Positions 39,909 to 50,247 of a DNA stretch of 64,000 nt are shown one piece after another. The stretch covers positions 1,611,501 to 1,675,500 of the forward strand of contig CANNCV010000001.1 of assembly GCA_947503245.1 (NCBI GenBank), in the 5' to 3' direction. Source of the DNA: an uncultured Sphingomonadaceae bacterium (GTDB lineage: Bacteria > Pseudomonadota > Alphaproteobacteria > Sphingomonadales > Sphingomonadaceae). The notes beneath the pieces were generated by a model that saw only the letters and a list, made by a program, of their open reading frames with translations, was not told the origin of the DNA and did no database searches. Both the position numbers and the translations under genes were made by a program. Within the stretch, counting starts at the first letter, position 1. Each line of letters opens with the position of its first letter.

Positions 39909-41189
39909 TTATGCCGCTTCTTTTTTAAATTGGTCAGCCTCGGTGCTTTCGGCCAATGCTGTTGTTGAGCTTTGGCCGCCGCCAATGGCCGTTGCGACTT
40001 TGTCGAAATAACCCGTGCCAACTTCGCGCTGGTGGCGTGTGGCGGTATAGCCATTTGCTTCTGCGCTGAATTCGGCCTGTTGCAGCTCTGAATATGCCGC
40101 CATGCCGCGGTCTTTATACCCGCGTGCCAATTCAAACATGCCGTAATTAAGCTGGTGGAAGCCTGCGAGCGTAACAAATTGGAATTTATAACCCATTGCG
40201 CCCAATTCACGCTGATATTTGGCAATGGTGTCTTTGTCCAAATTGGCTTCCCAGTTGAAGCTTGGTGAACAGTTATAGGCCATCATCTTGCCGGGGTGCG
40301 CTTTTTGGATAGCTTCTGCAAATCGCTTTGCATCATCAAGATTGGGTTTGGATGTTTCCCACCACAACAGATCAGCATGTTCCGCAAAGGCGATACCGCG
40401 TTTGATGCAATGGTCTACACCAGTGCCTTCTTTAAGGCGGAAAAAGCCTTCAGGTGTGCGTTCACCGGTCAGGAATTCGTGATCGCGTTCATCAACATCA
40501 GATGTTATCAGTTTGGCACTTTCCGCGTCTGTACGAGCACAGATAACCGTTGGTACGCCGCAAACATCGGCAGCCATACGTGCAGCGTTCAAATTGCGAA
40601 TATGTGCTTGTGTGGGGATAAGAACCTTGCCGCCCAAATGGCCGCATTTCTTTTCAGACGCCAATTGATCTTCGAAATGAACACCCGCAGCGCCAGCCGC
40701 AATATAGGCCTTCATAATCTCAAAACAGTTAAGCGGGCCGCCAAAACCGGCCTCTGCGTCGGCAACAATGGGGGCGAACCAATCACGCGTAACATTGCCT
40801 TCGCTATGCTCAATCTGGTCGGCACGTTGCAACGCATTATTAATTTTTTTCGCCAATTCGGGGCCTGCATTGGCGGGATATAGGGATTGGTCAGGATACA
40901 TGGCGCCAGCAGTGTTGGCATCTGCCGCTACCTGCCAACCAGAAAGATAAATGGCTTTCAATCCTGCGCGGACCATCTGCATGGCCTGATTACCGCTCAT
41001 TGCACCGAGTGCATTGACATAGTCTTCATTCTTCAAAAGATCCCACAGCTTTTCTGAGCCGCGGCGAGCCAGAGTATATTCGATTTGAACAGAACCACGA
41101 AGCTTCTCAACTTCATCTGCGGTGTAATTGCGGTTAATGCCGTCAAAGCGGCCATTTGTCGTGGGAACCAGATCGGAGAAGTTTGTCAT
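39909..41189 (-). CDS. aceA: Isocitrate lyase
   Basis: A 426-residue glyoxylate-cycle enzyme splitting isocitrate to glyoxylate and succinate. The catalytic signature KKCGHLGGK is near residue 190, and [15 protein letters not shown] and NCSPSFNW are typical. The start at 41189 (MTNFSDL) is the family start, with AAGG upstream. The longer frame to 41342 runs through the intergenic region. Divergent from its likely regulator scfR. Its product succinate feeds the Sdh complex encoded in this window. Confidence 0.97.
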   Translation of the reverse strand: MTNFSDLVPTTNGRFDGINRNYTADEVEKLRGSVQIEYTLARRGSEKLWDLLKNEDYVNALGAMSGNQAMQMVRAGLKAIYLSGWQVAADANTAGAMYPDQSLYPANAGPELAKKINNALQRADQIEHSEGNVTRDWFAPIVADAEAGFGGPLNCFEIMKAYIAAGAAGVHFEDQLASEKKCGHLGGKVLIPTQAHIRNLNAARMAADVCGVPTVICARTDAESAKLITSDVDERDHEFLTGERTPEGFFRLKEGTGVDHCIKRGIAFAEHADLLWWETSKPNLDDAKRFAEAIQKAHPGKMMAYNCSPSFNWEANLDKDTIAKYQRELGAMGYKFQFVTLAGFHQLNYGMFELARGYKDRGMAAYSELQQAEFSAEANGYTATRHQREVGTGYFDKVATAIGGGQSSTTALAESTEADQFKKEAA

Positions 41190-41336
41190 TTTTGTAAACC
41201 TTTTTTCAGGGAGGGCACATTCTTGATACGGCCCATCACCGATTCCCTTGCATTTTTTCTGTAAATCTTTGTGTAAAAAAATTTGGTCAGTAAAAATAAA
41301 CTTGTGATATTGTAAATATTTTGACAAAATGAAATC
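41190..41336. promoter_or_regulatory. aceA-scfR divergent control region with TTTG-N-AAA-like elements
   Basis: The AT-rich 147-base region holds TTTGTAAA (41191-41198), TTTGTGTAAA (41268-41277), ATTGTAAA (41309-41316) and the near-palindrome TTTTGACAAAAT (41319-41330), which ends seven bases before the scfR start. They are variants of the element seen upstream of sdhC and could be ScfR operators. The matches are degenerate in AT-rich DNA, so this is tentative. Confidence 0.35.
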
Positions 41337-42743
41337 ATGCATACTGATCGCCTTTACGCCGGCATGGCACTAAAAAGATTGCGCCAAACTCAGGGCTTAA
41401 CCCAAACGGCTATGGCCCGTGCTCTGACAATATCACCAAGCTATCTCAACCTGTTGGAGAAGAACCAAAGACCGCTGACGGCCCGGCTCATGCTGCAATT
41501 GTCAGAGCGTTTTGGATTCTCGCCGCAACAATTGCTGGAGGAGAATCCCGGAGGCGGCGTGGATAGTCTGGCCAGCAAGTTAGCGACGGGAGCGTTTGCC
41601 GATCTGGATATTGATCGTGATATGATAGCTGACTGGATGGTTGGCGCCCCGCAACTGGTAGAGGCGTTTAGCAGAGCGTTTGAAGGCGGTGCGGCTGCGA
41701 CAGGTGGGCAGGAGCTGGCCTCCGGGCATATTGCGCTCGATCTCGTCAGGGCAGAAATTGAACGGCGGCAAAATCACTATGCCGATATCGATGCGCAGGC
41801 TGAGGTATTGGCGGATAGTTTGCGCGCAGCCAATAATGATATCTTCGCGGCTTTGAGCGCAAGGTTAAGGGAAAAACACCAGATCATGATCCGGGTTTTG
41901 CCTGAAGATATTTTGCCGGAATATTTGCATCGATTCGATATGCATGCGCGGCAATTGCAGCTTGCGGAAATGCTGACGCAGGAATCACGGACTTTCCGTG
42001 CGGCCTATCTTGTCGCGCAACTTGAATTTCGCGATGAAATTGAACTGCTGGCTCAAAGTGCGAAATTTGGTGATGACGCGGCAGAGAAGCTCTATCGGCG
42101 GCATTTGTTCAGCTATTTTGCCGCTGCCATTGTTATGCCATATGGACGCTTTTTGCGCGCTTGCGACCAGACAGGGTATAATATTGTTGTTTTGCAACGC
42201 CGCTTTGGCGCGAGTTTTGAGCAAGTTGCGCACCGGCTAACAACATTACAGCGTGTGGGCCAGCGCGGCCTGCCATTCTTTATGATCAAGGTTGATCGCG
42301 CCGGCCAATTCTCCAAACGCTATAGCGGGGCCAGCGGCACGGCATTGACCCAAAGCACAGGAAGCTGTCCATTGTGGCAGATTCACTATGGTTTTTCAGC
42401 TTCAGGCAATATTCGTAGCCAATTGGTGGAAACAGAGGATGGCACGCGCTGGCTAACCTTGGCGCGGATCGTTGGCGGCCAATCCGTTTATGGTCTGGGC
42501 AGGACGGATCAGGCTGCGGAGCATGTTATTGGTCTGGGCGTACGGGCAGATTTTATTGAACAACTCACGCCCGGTTATACGCGTAATATTCAGCCGGAAA
42601 AGGTGACGCCAATCGGGACAGGATGCCGTTCCTGCATAAGGGATGACTGCCGCCAACGCGCTGAACCACAAAGTTTACAAAAGCTGCACATAGACGAACA
42701 GTCCGCGCCCAGAATACCTTTTGCCTCTTGGAACATCCAATAA
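41337..42743 (+). CDS. ScfR/RamB-type transcriptional regulator (short-chain fatty acid metabolism)
   Basis: A 468-residue regulator. An N-terminal XRE-type helix-turn-helix (about 8-65, [24 protein letters not shown]) is followed by the family-specific central region with an ImmA/IrrE-like (DUF955-type) part and the C-terminal DUF2083-type region. The late CRSCIRDDC cysteines could bind metal. Relatives (RamB, ScfR) control isocitrate lyase and acetate metabolism, matching the divergent aceA. The ATG has almost no ribosome-binding site. Confidence 0.88.
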   Translation: MHTDRLYAGMALKRLRQTQGLTQTAMARALTISPSYLNLLEKNQRPLTARLMLQLSERFGFSPQQLLEENPGGGVDSLASKLATGAFADLDIDRDMIADWMVGAPQLVEAFSRAFEGGAAATGGQELASGHIALDLVRAEIERRQNHYADIDAQAEVLADSLRAANNDIFAALSARLREKHQIMIRVLPEDILPEYLHRFDMHARQLQLAEMLTQESRTFRAAYLVAQLEFRDEIELLAQSAKFGDDAAEKLYRRHLFSYFAAAIVMPYGRFLRACDQTGYNIVVLQRRFGASFEQVAHRLTTLQRVGQRGLPFFMIKVDRAGQFSKRYSGASGTALTQSTGSCPLWQIHYGFSASGNIRSQLVETEDGTRWLTLARIVGGQSVYGLGRTDQAAEHVIGLGVRADFIEQLTPGYTRNIQPEKVTPIGTGCRSCIRDDCRQRAEPQSLQKLHIDEQSAPRIPFASWNIQ

Positions 42744-42784
42744 ACCCCGATCGTAATTGCACTGGCAGTGTAACGATCATTGTA

Positions 42785-42806
42785 TTGTGCAAAAATAGTT
42801 TGCAAA
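42785..42806. promoter_or_regulatory. TTTGCAAA element between scfR and the sugar transferase gene
   Basis: TTGTGCAAA (42785-42793) and TTTGCAAA (42799-42806) lie 44-65 bases before the next gene. They match the element seen at sdhC. Binding by ScfR is inferred from the shared core and adjacency only. Confidence 0.35.
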
Positions 42807-42849
42807 AGCATAGTGTGTAAAATTAACCGACACTTCACCAGTTTTGTCT

Positions 42850-44277
42850 ATGGCGTCTGGGAAGCCATTATTGAGAGCGCCCACACACATGTTTCGATTG
42901 TTCAAACACTATGTTCCACATGCCGTTGTGCTGCTCGGCCTAATTGACTTTGTGCTGCTATTCCTAGCCGCAGAATTGGGTTGGCAATTGCGCACATCAC
43001 AATTGGCGATTGATAGCGGCAACTTTACAGATCGCGCTGTGCCGATTTTCAGCTTTGCAATTTTGCAGCAAGTGTCAATGATATCAGTCGGGGTTTATGG
43101 CACGGATGCTTTGCTGCGTCTGCGCTTTGCAATTGCGCGTTTGGCGGTGGCTATTTCGCTTGGCATCATATTGTTGTCGCTCATGTTTTTCCTGATACCG
43201 GGCAGCACACTTTGGCGTTCCATATTGTTGTACGCGATGATTTTTTCCATCGTGTCTCTGGTGATCAACAGAATATTGCTCAACGGCATATTGGGTATGG
43301 GTGCTTTTCGTCGGCGGCTATTGGTTTTGGGTGCGGGCAATCGCGCGCAGCGGATTTTGGAACTTGGTGAGCGGAGTGATGCTGGTTTCGTCGTGGTGGG
43401 CTTTATCGATATGGGCAATGGTGAGCCTGTTATTGAAGAAGCCTTGGCGCGCTCGGCGATTAAGAATTTTGCCCGCTATGTTGAAAAACTGAATGTCAGC
43501 GAAGTGGTGTTGGCCCTTGAGGAACGGCGCAATGCGCTTCCTTTACAGGATTTGTTACGGATCAAAACACTGGGCGTACATGTTAATGACTTATCGAGCT
43601 TTTTTGAGCGGGAAACTGGCCGCATCGATCTCGACTCAGTTGACCCAAGCTGGCTGATTTTCTCTGACGGTTTCTCCTCTGGCCGCTGGCTTTCCAGCAT
43701 TGCGAAGCGGGTTTTCGATGTGACGGCCAGTGTTATTTTGCTGATACTTTTCGGTCCAGTGGTGGCATTATTTGCTCTGCTTGTGAAATTGGACAGCAAG
43801 GGTCCGGCCTTTTTCCGGCAAGAGCGTACGGGCCTTTATGGCCAGCCATTTTACATTACAAAATTGCGCTCTATGCGCACAGATGCTGAGGGCGATGGCA
43901 AAGCCGTTTGGGCGCAGGCCAATGACCCACGCATTACGCGAATAGGGCGATTTATCCGCAAAACCCGCATTGACGAACTGCCGCAAGCCTGGAGCGTGCT
44001 AAAGGGCGAAATGAGCTTTGTTGGTCCTCGGCCTGAGCGCCCGCAATTTATCTCTGAACTGCAAACACAGATACGCTATTATAATGAGCGGCATGTCGTG
44101 AAGCCAGGGATTACTGGCTGGGCACAGATCAACTATCCCTATGGCGCGTCGATTGATGATGCCCGGCAGAAGCTGGAATATGATCTTTATTATGCCAAAA
44201 ACTATACTCCGTTTCTGGATATATTGATATTGTTGCAGACATTGCGGGTCGTGCTTTGGGCAGATGGTGCCCGCTAA
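42850..44277 (+). CDS. Polyprenyl-phosphate sugar-1-phosphate transferase, TIGR03013/EpsB-like
   Basis: A 475-residue membrane glycosyltransferase that starts exopolysaccharide repeat units on undecaprenyl phosphate. About five N-terminal helices are followed by a CoA-binding-like NAD region ([14 protein letters not shown] near 170) and the C-terminal bacterial sugar transferase domain ([57 protein letters not shown]). The TIGR03013 group is linked with PEP-CTERM/exosortase loci, which fits the next three genes. Family comparison suggests the ATG at 42889 (MFRLFKHYV) may be the real start. Confidence 0.88.
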   Translation: MASGKPLLRAPTHMFRLFKHYVPHAVVLLGLIDFVLLFLAAELGWQLRTSQLAIDSGNFTDRAVPIFSFAILQQVSMISVGVYGTDALLRLRFAIARLAVAISLGIILLSLMFFLIPGSTLWRSILLYAMIFSIVSLVINRILLNGILGMGAFRRRLLVLGAGNRAQRILELGERSDAGFVVVGFIDMGNGEPVIEEALARSAIKNFARYVEKLNVSEVVLALEERRNALPLQDLLRIKTLGVHVNDLSSFFERETGRIDLDSVDPSWLIFSDGFSSGRWLSSIAKRVFDVTASVILLILFGPVVALFALLVKLDSKGPAFFRQERTGLYGQPFYITKLRSMRTDAEGDGKAVWAQANDPRITRIGRFIRKTRIDELPQAWSVLKGEMSFVGPRPERPQFISELQTQIRYYNERHVVKPGITGWAQINYPYGASIDDARQKLEYDLYYAKNYTPFLDILILLQTLRVVLWADGAR

Positions 44278-44280
44278 ATA

Positions 44281-46398
44281 ATGGCCGATTTCTTCCCCTT
44301 TATTGGTACTTTTGGGCATTTGCTGGCTGCTGCATTAAATGGTGCTCTTGCCATCTGGATGTTGCAAAAAGCCTATCTGCGGCAACCAACGCATAAGGCC
44401 ATGATTCTCGCCCTAGTGCTGACATCGGCTTGGGCGTTGACCTGTTCATGGGAAGGGCCGCTTAGCCTGCTGGCCTATTTTATGGAAACAGTGCGCAACG
44501 GCGCTTTGCTGCTATTTATGTATATATTGCTGCGTTCGGACGAAAGTCATGAGCAGCCGCCTACGGTTAGCATCTTATATCTTGTCATGAGCGCCATCTT
44601 GCTGCTGCAGGTTTTTGTGGACGCAATTGCGGTGAATATGGCCTCTTTGGCTGCTCAATATTCTTTTCTGTTTTTCACATCGACCATTTTGCGCATGATT
44701 TTTGCGGTTGGCGCATTGGTGCTGGTGCATAATCTTTACAGCGTAGCATCCCCGCAAGCGCGAATGGCGATAAGATTGCCTATGTCGGGTTTGGCCGTTT
44801 TGTGGTTCTTCGACCTTAACCTCTATACAATTACCTATCTCTCCAACGCACCTTCATATGAATTACTGGCGATGCGGGGCGTTATTGCGATATTTTTGAC
44901 ACCGCTTTTCGCTTTGGCCGTACGCAGTCATGGCGAACTGAAAGTGCAATTGTCACGCAGCATAGCTTTCCACTCATTCTCCTTAGTCGCCATTGGATTC
45001 TATCTGGTCGTCATGGTCATGGCCGTTCAGATATTGTCTTTCTTCGCTGGTGAATATGCCCAGCTTACACAGGTCAGTTTTATATTCGGCACGTCTTTGG
45101 CGGCATTAGTATTGCTGCCTTCAAACAGTTTTCGTGCATGGTTCAAGGTCAAGATTGCCAAGCATTTTTTCCAGCATCGCTATGATTATCGCGCAGAATG
45201 GATACGCTTTGCTGACACAATTGGACAACATGAAGGCGAAGATATTTCCTTTCATAGCAGAGTTGTTAAAGCTGTTGCCGATATTGCCGATAGCAAGTCA
45301 GGGCTGTTGCTAACGCCAGAGAGTGGCGGTCATCTGTCTTTACAAGAGAGGTGGAATTGGCCCGCAGCAGATGTTCCGGCCATTGCGATAGATAATGATG
45401 CGGTCAGGTTTTTCCAGGATAGCGGCTATATTGCAGAGCTTGATAGTTTGCGTGAAGCGGTCGCAAGCGACAAACAAGTTGCAGATAATATTCCGCCTTG
45501 GCTGGTTGAAGAGAGCCGTGCGTGGATCGTCGTGCCGCTTGTCCATTATGCACAGCTGGTCGGTCTGCTCGTGCTGGGTCGCCCGACAATTAATCGTTCG
45601 CTGGACTGGGAAGACTTGGACATGCTGCGTGTTGCCGGGCGACAGGCGGCGAGTTATCTGGCCGAGGAGCGCGGACAAAGTGCTTTGGCTGAGGCACAGC
45701 AATTTGAGGATTTCAATCGCCGCTTTGCCTTTGTGATGCACGATATCAAAAATACGGTCAGCCAATTATCCGTGATGTCACGCAATGCGCAAAAGCATAT
45801 CGAAAAGCCAGCATTTCGCGCTGATATGCTGGAAACACTGCAAGGCGCAGTGGATAAGCTGAATGAAACGTTGTCGCGGCTTTCAAATTACAGACAAGGG
45901 GCGGCCAGTAATGTGGCACCTATAGACGTTTCCAAACTTGTCACCAATGTTGCCGCGCAAAAGACACCAACTCATCCGATCAATATTATAGGCGCGGATA
46001 ATCTGACGGTAATGGGCGATGCAGTAAGTCTGGAGCAAGTGCTGCTGCATTTGCTGCAAAACGCCATTGATGCAAGCAAGAGTGATGCTGATGCCGTTAT
46101 TCTGCAATGGTATAGCAAGGGTGATAAAGGATATTTGGAGGTCGCCGATCAAGGCACTGGCATGAGCGCAGAGTTCGTGCGTAACAAATTATTTAAACCT
46201 TTTTCTTCACAAAAAGATGGCGGCTTCGGCATCGGCGCATTTGAAGCGAAAGCGTTGGTTATGGCGATGGGCGGGATGCTGGAGGTCGAAAGCCGCGAGG
46301 ATGTTGGCACACGTATGATAATCTCCCTGCCGCTAGCGCCAGAAGACCAATATCAGCCGATGAATGACTATCAAAATGAAGCATTAGAGAAAGCATGA
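44281..46398 (+). CDS. prsK: PEP-CTERM system sensor histidine kinase PrsK
   Basis: A 705-residue membrane histidine kinase. About eight helices (1-275) are followed by a GAF-like sensor region (about 310-465), a kinase core with the phospho-acceptor His in FVMHDIKNTVSQL (about 487) and an ATPase domain with NAIDAS, DQGTGM and GGFGIGAFE. The layout matches PrsK, the kinase of exosortase/PEP-CTERM loci. It starts three bases after the sugar transferase and is one base from prsR. Confidence 0.88.
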   Translation: MADFFPFIGTFGHLLAAALNGALAIWMLQKAYLRQPTHKAMILALVLTSAWALTCSWEGPLSLLAYFMETVRNGALLLFMYILLRSDESHEQPPTVSILYLVMSAILLLQVFVDAIAVNMASLAAQYSFLFFTSTILRMIFAVGALVLVHNLYSVASPQARMAIRLPMSGLAVLWFFDLNLYTITYLSNAPSYELLAMRGVIAIFLTPLFALAVRSHGELKVQLSRSIAFHSFSLVAIGFYLVVMVMAVQILSFFAGEYAQLTQVSFIFGTSLAALVLLPSNSFRAWFKVKIAKHFFQHRYDYRAEWIRFADTIGQHEGEDISFHSRVVKAVADIADSKSGLLLTPESGGHLSLQERWNWPAADVPAIAIDNDAVRFFQDSGYIAELDSLREAVASDKQVADNIPPWLVEESRAWIVVPLVHYAQLVGLLVLGRPTINRSLDWEDLDMLRVAGRQAASYLAEERGQSALAEAQQFEDFNRRFAFVMHDIKNTVSQLSVMSRNAQKHIEKPAFRADMLETLQGAVDKLNETLSRLSNYRQGAASNVAPIDVSKLVTNVAAQKTPTHPINIIGADNLTVMGDAVSLEQVLLHLLQNAIDASKSDADAVILQWYSKGDKGYLEVADQGTGMSAEFVRNKLFKPFSSQKDGGFGIGAFEAKALVMAMGGMLEVESREDVGTRMIISLPLAPEDQYQPMNDYQNEALEKA

Positions 46399-46399
46399 G

Positions 46400-47782
46400 A
46401 TGACCACTGAAACACGCAAGCTTCTCATCGTTGAAGATGATAAAGGTCTGCAAAAGCAGCTGAAATGGGCTTATGATGACTATGAAGTCTTTCAGGCCCA
46501 TGATCGCAAGGAAGCGCTTGCATTATTGCGTTCGGAATCTCCGGATGTCGTAACGCTTGACCTTGGACTGCCGCCGGATCCTGATGGCAGCAGTGAAGGT
46601 TTCGCTACATTATCAGAAATTATGTCACTCAAGCCCGATACCAAGGTGATTATCGCATCAGGGCACGGCGCGCATCAAAGCGCACTCGATGCAATTGCAA
46701 TGGGCGCTTATGATTTTTACCAAAAGCCCGTTGATATTGATCGCCTTGGCTTGATCGTAGAACGGGCTTTTCAACTGCATGCGATTGAAGCGGAAAATGC
46801 CAGACTGGCCAACGATATTGGCAGCGGAAATCGCGTTTTGGGGCGTATCATTACGGCTGCACCAGAGATGCTGAAAGTCGCGCGAACAATAGAACGGGTC
46901 GCACCTACAACGGCATCCGTTTTGCTATTGGGGGCCAGTGGTACGGGTAAGGAATTGCTGGCACATGGCGTGCATGACAATTCGGAACGTCGCGGCGGTG
47001 CATTTGTCGCCATTAACTGCGCTGCCATTCCGGAAAACTTGCTTGAGTCCGAACTTTTCGGACATGAAAAAGGAGCCTTTACCGGCGCAGTAAAGACGAC
47101 AGAGGGCAAAATCGAACAGGCGCATGGTGGCACTTTGTTTCTTGATGAGGTGGGCGACATTCCCTTGCCCTTACAGGTCAAGCTACTGCGTTTCCTACAA
47201 GAGCGGGTCATTGAGCGTATTGGCGGGCGCAAAACCATTGCCGTTGATACGCGCATTGTCTGCGCAACCCATCAGGATCTCGATTCTATGCAGCGTGAGG
47301 GAACTTTTCGCGAGGATCTCTATTATCGTTTGGCAGAAATTGTCATCACTATTCCCGAACTTGCGGACCGTTCAGGTGACCCTATCCTGCTTGCCAAACA
47401 TTTCCTGAACAGCTTTTCAACCGAGTTTAACCCGGCCGTGAAGGGGTTCGCGCCTGATGCATTAAAGCGGATTGACGAATGGAAATGGCCAGGCAATGTG
47501 CGAGAGCTGGAAAACCGGATCAAACGGGCTGTTATCATGGCCGAAGGGAAAACGGTACATGCTGATGATCTCGACCTGCCATTGGACGATGATAGCGAGG
47601 ATGATGATGTTTTGAACATCAAGGTTGCCCGTGAGCACACCGATCGCAAGGTCATCCGGCGTGCTTTGGCGCGCAGTGAGGGCAATATTTCAACTGCGGC
47701 AAAAATATTGGGTGTCAGCCGGCCAACACTTTATGACCTGTTGAAACAATATTCCATGCAGCCAGCAGCGGAAAAGCAATAA
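46400..47782 (+). CDS. prsR: PEP-CTERM system sigma-54 response regulator PrsR
   Basis: A 460-residue NtrC-like regulator. The receiver has its phospho-acceptor Asp at 54 (TLDLGLPP) and a conserved Lys in FYQKPVD. The AAA+ domain has Walker A GASGTGKE, the sigma-54 motif GAFTGA and Walker B GGTLFLDEVGD. A Fis-type HTH closes the protein (GNISTAAKILGVSRPTLYDLLKQ). Partner of PrsK. Its targets need a sigma-54 promoter; none was found for genes of this operon. Confidence 0.92.
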   Translation: MTTETRKLLIVEDDKGLQKQLKWAYDDYEVFQAHDRKEALALLRSESPDVVTLDLGLPPDPDGSSEGFATLSEIMSLKPDTKVIIASGHGAHQSALDAIAMGAYDFYQKPVDIDRLGLIVERAFQLHAIEAENARLANDIGSGNRVLGRIITAAPEMLKVARTIERVAPTTASVLLLGASGTGKELLAHGVHDNSERRGGAFVAINCAAIPENLLESELFGHEKGAFTGAVKTTEGKIEQAHGGTLFLDEVGDIPLPLQVKLLRFLQERVIERIGGRKTIAVDTRIVCATHQDLDSMQREGTFREDLYYRLAEIVITIPELADRSGDPILLAKHFLNSFSTEFNPAVKGFAPDALKRIDEWKWPGNVRELENRIKRAVIMAEGKTVHADDLDLPLDDDSEDDDVLNIKVAREHTDRKVIRRALARSEGNISTAAKILGVSRPTLYDLLKQYSMQPAAEKQ

Positions 47783-47791
47783 CAGACTAAG

Positions 47792-49774
47792 ATGGCAACT
47801 CTTTCTTCCTCTTCCTATTGGGCAAAGGTCGCACAATATTGTGTGCTGGCACTCCTATGTCTGACATTGGCTGTGCCAGTGATTGGGCAGGATAATAGCG
47901 ATGCCAAAGCCTCTTTCGCGCGCGCTAATGATTATATTGCTGAGAATAATTACCGTGCAGCACGGATTGAAATGCTCAATGCATTGGCAAAAGACCCTGA
48001 ATGGAAGGCCGCACGCATCTTGCAGGGGCAGATTTATTTAAAACTGAAAGACCCTATTGCAGCAGAAGCTGAGATTAAACGCGCACGTGAGTTAGGCGTG
48101 GAAGATGCACAGTTGCGCCATTTAATGGGCCATGCGCTTTTGATGCAGGATAAATATGAGCGGACCAAAGAGGTTATTACTTCTGGCACTGTTGCAGCTG
48201 AGCATGTCGGTTATGCGCAGCGGATTTTGGCTGAGGCTTTGCTGGAGCTGGAAGAGCGCGATGCGGCCCGCTCTGCCTATGATGCTGCGATTAAAGCCAA
48301 TGATCGCAACGCTGATCTATGGGTATCCATTGGCCGCTTCCGCTTTCTTGGTGGAGATGAAAAAGGTGCCATTGAGGCCGTAGATTTTGCCGTCGAACTG
48401 GATAATCAGAATATCGACGCACTGCTGTATCGCGGAGAATTGTCACGGCGACAATTTGGGTTGACCTTTGCGCTGCCCTGGTTTGAACGCGCGCTGGAGA
48501 TTGATCCGGATCATATCCCGACATTGATTGCTTATGCACAGACATTGGGTGATGCCGGGCGGTATCGTGACATGCTGGCAGCCAGCCGCAGAGTACTTAG
48601 CCTCGAACCCAATAATACCTATGGATATTATCTACAGGCTGTTCTTGCCGCGCGCGCAGGGCAGTTTGATCTGGCGCGTAGCCTCATGCAGAGAATACAG
48701 GGCCGGCTGGATGACCAGGTAGCTCCAAAATTGTTGCTCTGCGCATTGGAATTGCAAGCGCAAAACGCAATGCAAGCCGACGAATATTGCGAAGATGTTT
48801 TGCTGAAACAACCGCATAACCCATCAGCGCAACAGCTTTTGATGCGGATCAAGCTTATGGGCGGCGAATTGGAAGAGCTGAAAAGTGATTATAATGATGG
48901 ACGCTTCTCTTCAGTCTCGACTGGCTATGCCTCTGCGATCATGGCTCTGGCCTTGCAGTTGGAAGGCGATATTGAAGGCGCCACCGACCATATCAACACC
49001 GCATCAGCATCACCGAATATATTCTTCCGACTTTTGGCAGAACCGGAAAACACCAATAATCTGAACCTGTTAATCAACAAAGAACCCGGCAATGTGAAGC
49101 ACCGCATTCGCTATATCAGGCGGCTGCTCAATGATGGACGCGCAGATCAGGCGTTTGCGCAGGCGCGCCGGTTGCAAGTGCAATATCCCGATTATGTCGA
49201 CAGCAATCTGCTGGCAGGTGATGTGGAGGTTGTGCGCCGCAATTATGCCAAGGCACTGACATATTTTGAAAAAGCATCATCTGCGCGCTTCTCTTTTGAT
49301 GTCATGGTAAGAATGCATGACATGCTGGCCCAATTGGGACGCGGAGAACAGATGCAAGCATTATTGCGGCGCTACCTTGCTGCCAATCCGCACAATCTTC
49401 AAGCCAAGCATATGCTGGGGCTGGCATATCTCGATGCAGGCAATGCTGATTTGGCCCGCGAAGCGCTTCAGGAAGTGCGTGCACGGCGCGGAGATAATAC
49501 GCCTTTGCTGCTCGCGGATTTGGCCATTGCACAATTACGCTCAGGAAATGGTGATGGCGCGCGCAGGACTGCGCATAAGGCCTATACTATATTGCCCATG
49601 AATGCGGCAGTGTCTTTCACCTATGGGGAAACATTATGGGCGATAGATGGGCGCAGGGAAGATGCACTGGACCTCTATGAAAAAGCGGTCATCATTGCGC
49701 CTGATAATGATCTGTACAGAACGCGTTACAATACCGCCAGCAAGGAATTTGCGGATAACAAAGATGCAGCCTGA
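47792..49774 (+). CDS. prsT: TPR-repeat lipoprotein-like PrsT homolog
   Basis: A 660-residue secreted protein with an N-terminal hydrophobic signal (about 10-32) and at least a dozen TPR-like helix pairs through its full length. It resembles PrsT, the TPR protein found with PrsK/PrsR; it is shorter than PrsT of betaproteobacteria (about 900 residues as recalled). PrsT may help secretion or assembly of the polysaccharide. No lipobox Cys is seen. It directly follows prsR. Confidence 0.75.
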   Translation: MATLSSSSYWAKVAQYCVLALLCLTLAVPVIGQDNSDAKASFARANDYIAENNYRAARIEMLNALAKDPEWKAARILQGQIYLKLKDPIAAEAEIKRARELGVEDAQLRHLMGHALLMQDKYERTKEVITSGTVAAEHVGYAQRILAEALLELEERDAARSAYDAAIKANDRNADLWVSIGRFRFLGGDEKGAIEAVDFAVELDNQNIDALLYRGELSRRQFGLTFALPWFERALEIDPDHIPTLIAYAQTLGDAGRYRDMLAASRRVLSLEPNNTYGYYLQAVLAARAGQFDLARSLMQRIQGRLDDQVAPKLLLCALELQAQNAMQADEYCEDVLLKQPHNPSAQQLLMRIKLMGGELEELKSDYNDGRFSSVSTGYASAIMALALQLEGDIEGATDHINTASASPNIFFRLLAEPENTNNLNLLINKEPGNVKHRIRYIRRLLNDGRADQAFAQARRLQVQYPDYVDSNLLAGDVEVVRRNYAKALTYFEKASSARFSFDVMVRMHDMLAQLGRGEQMQALLRRYLAANPHNLQAKHMLGLAYLDAGNADLAREALQEVRARRGDNTPLLLADLAIAQLRSGNGDGARRTAHKAYTILPMNAAVSFTYGETLWAIDGRREDALDLYEKAVIIAPDNDLYRTRYNTASKEFADNKDAA

Positions 49775-49792
49775 TGCTGACCGAGCAGTTGG

Positions 49793-50161
49793 TTAGTCGC
49801 TTGCAGTCTCAACCTTTGCTCGTTGCTCCATAGCCAGCAATTCCTGCGGCTTAATGCCCAGTCGCTCCATTTGTGCGCGCACTGGTGGCCAAATATTGTT
49901 CACGAAATCCTGACGCTCATGATCGCGCAATTTGGTAAGCGCACCCTTTGCAACGAACATACCTACGCCGCGCTGCACCTCGATCAAACCGTCAGTCTGA
50001 AAACCTTGATAGGCCTTTGCTACTGTTAAGGGGTTGGCACCTTCACGCGCGGCCAAGGCGCGTACAGAAGGCAAGATGTCGCCTTCGCCATAAGTGCCGT
50101 CAAGAATAGCCGCAGCGATAATATCGCGCAGTTTCACATAAACTGGTCGAGTATCTTTCAT
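49793..50161 (-). CDS. GntR family transcriptional regulator (YtrA-type)
   Basis: A 122-residue regulator with only a GntR winged HTH (about 5-75, PVYVKLRDIIAAAILDGTYGEGDILPSVRALAAREGANPLTVAKAY) and a short C-terminal helical part, the layout of the YtrA subfamily, which often regulates nearby transporters. No ABC transporter is nearby. The start could also be the ATG at 50179. It converges with prsT. Confidence 0.82.
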   Translation of the reverse strand: MKDTRPVYVKLRDIIAAAILDGTYGEGDILPSVRALAAREGANPLTVAKAYQGFQTDGLIEVQRGVGMFVAKGALTKLRDHERQDFVNNIWPPVRAQMERLGIKPQELLAMEQRAKVETASD

Positions 50162-50247
50162 AAGGTGGCGTAGTGCCATAATACAGCGGGGCAGGTCAAG
50201 GGTGATCACTCTGCCGATGGCAATTTACAATATTGGCGATAATCTGC

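Noticed and set aside
41365-41382. TGGCAC followed by TTGC at the start of scfR, resembling a sigma-54 promoter
   Set aside because: GG and GC are three bases too far apart, and the element lies inside the coding sequence.
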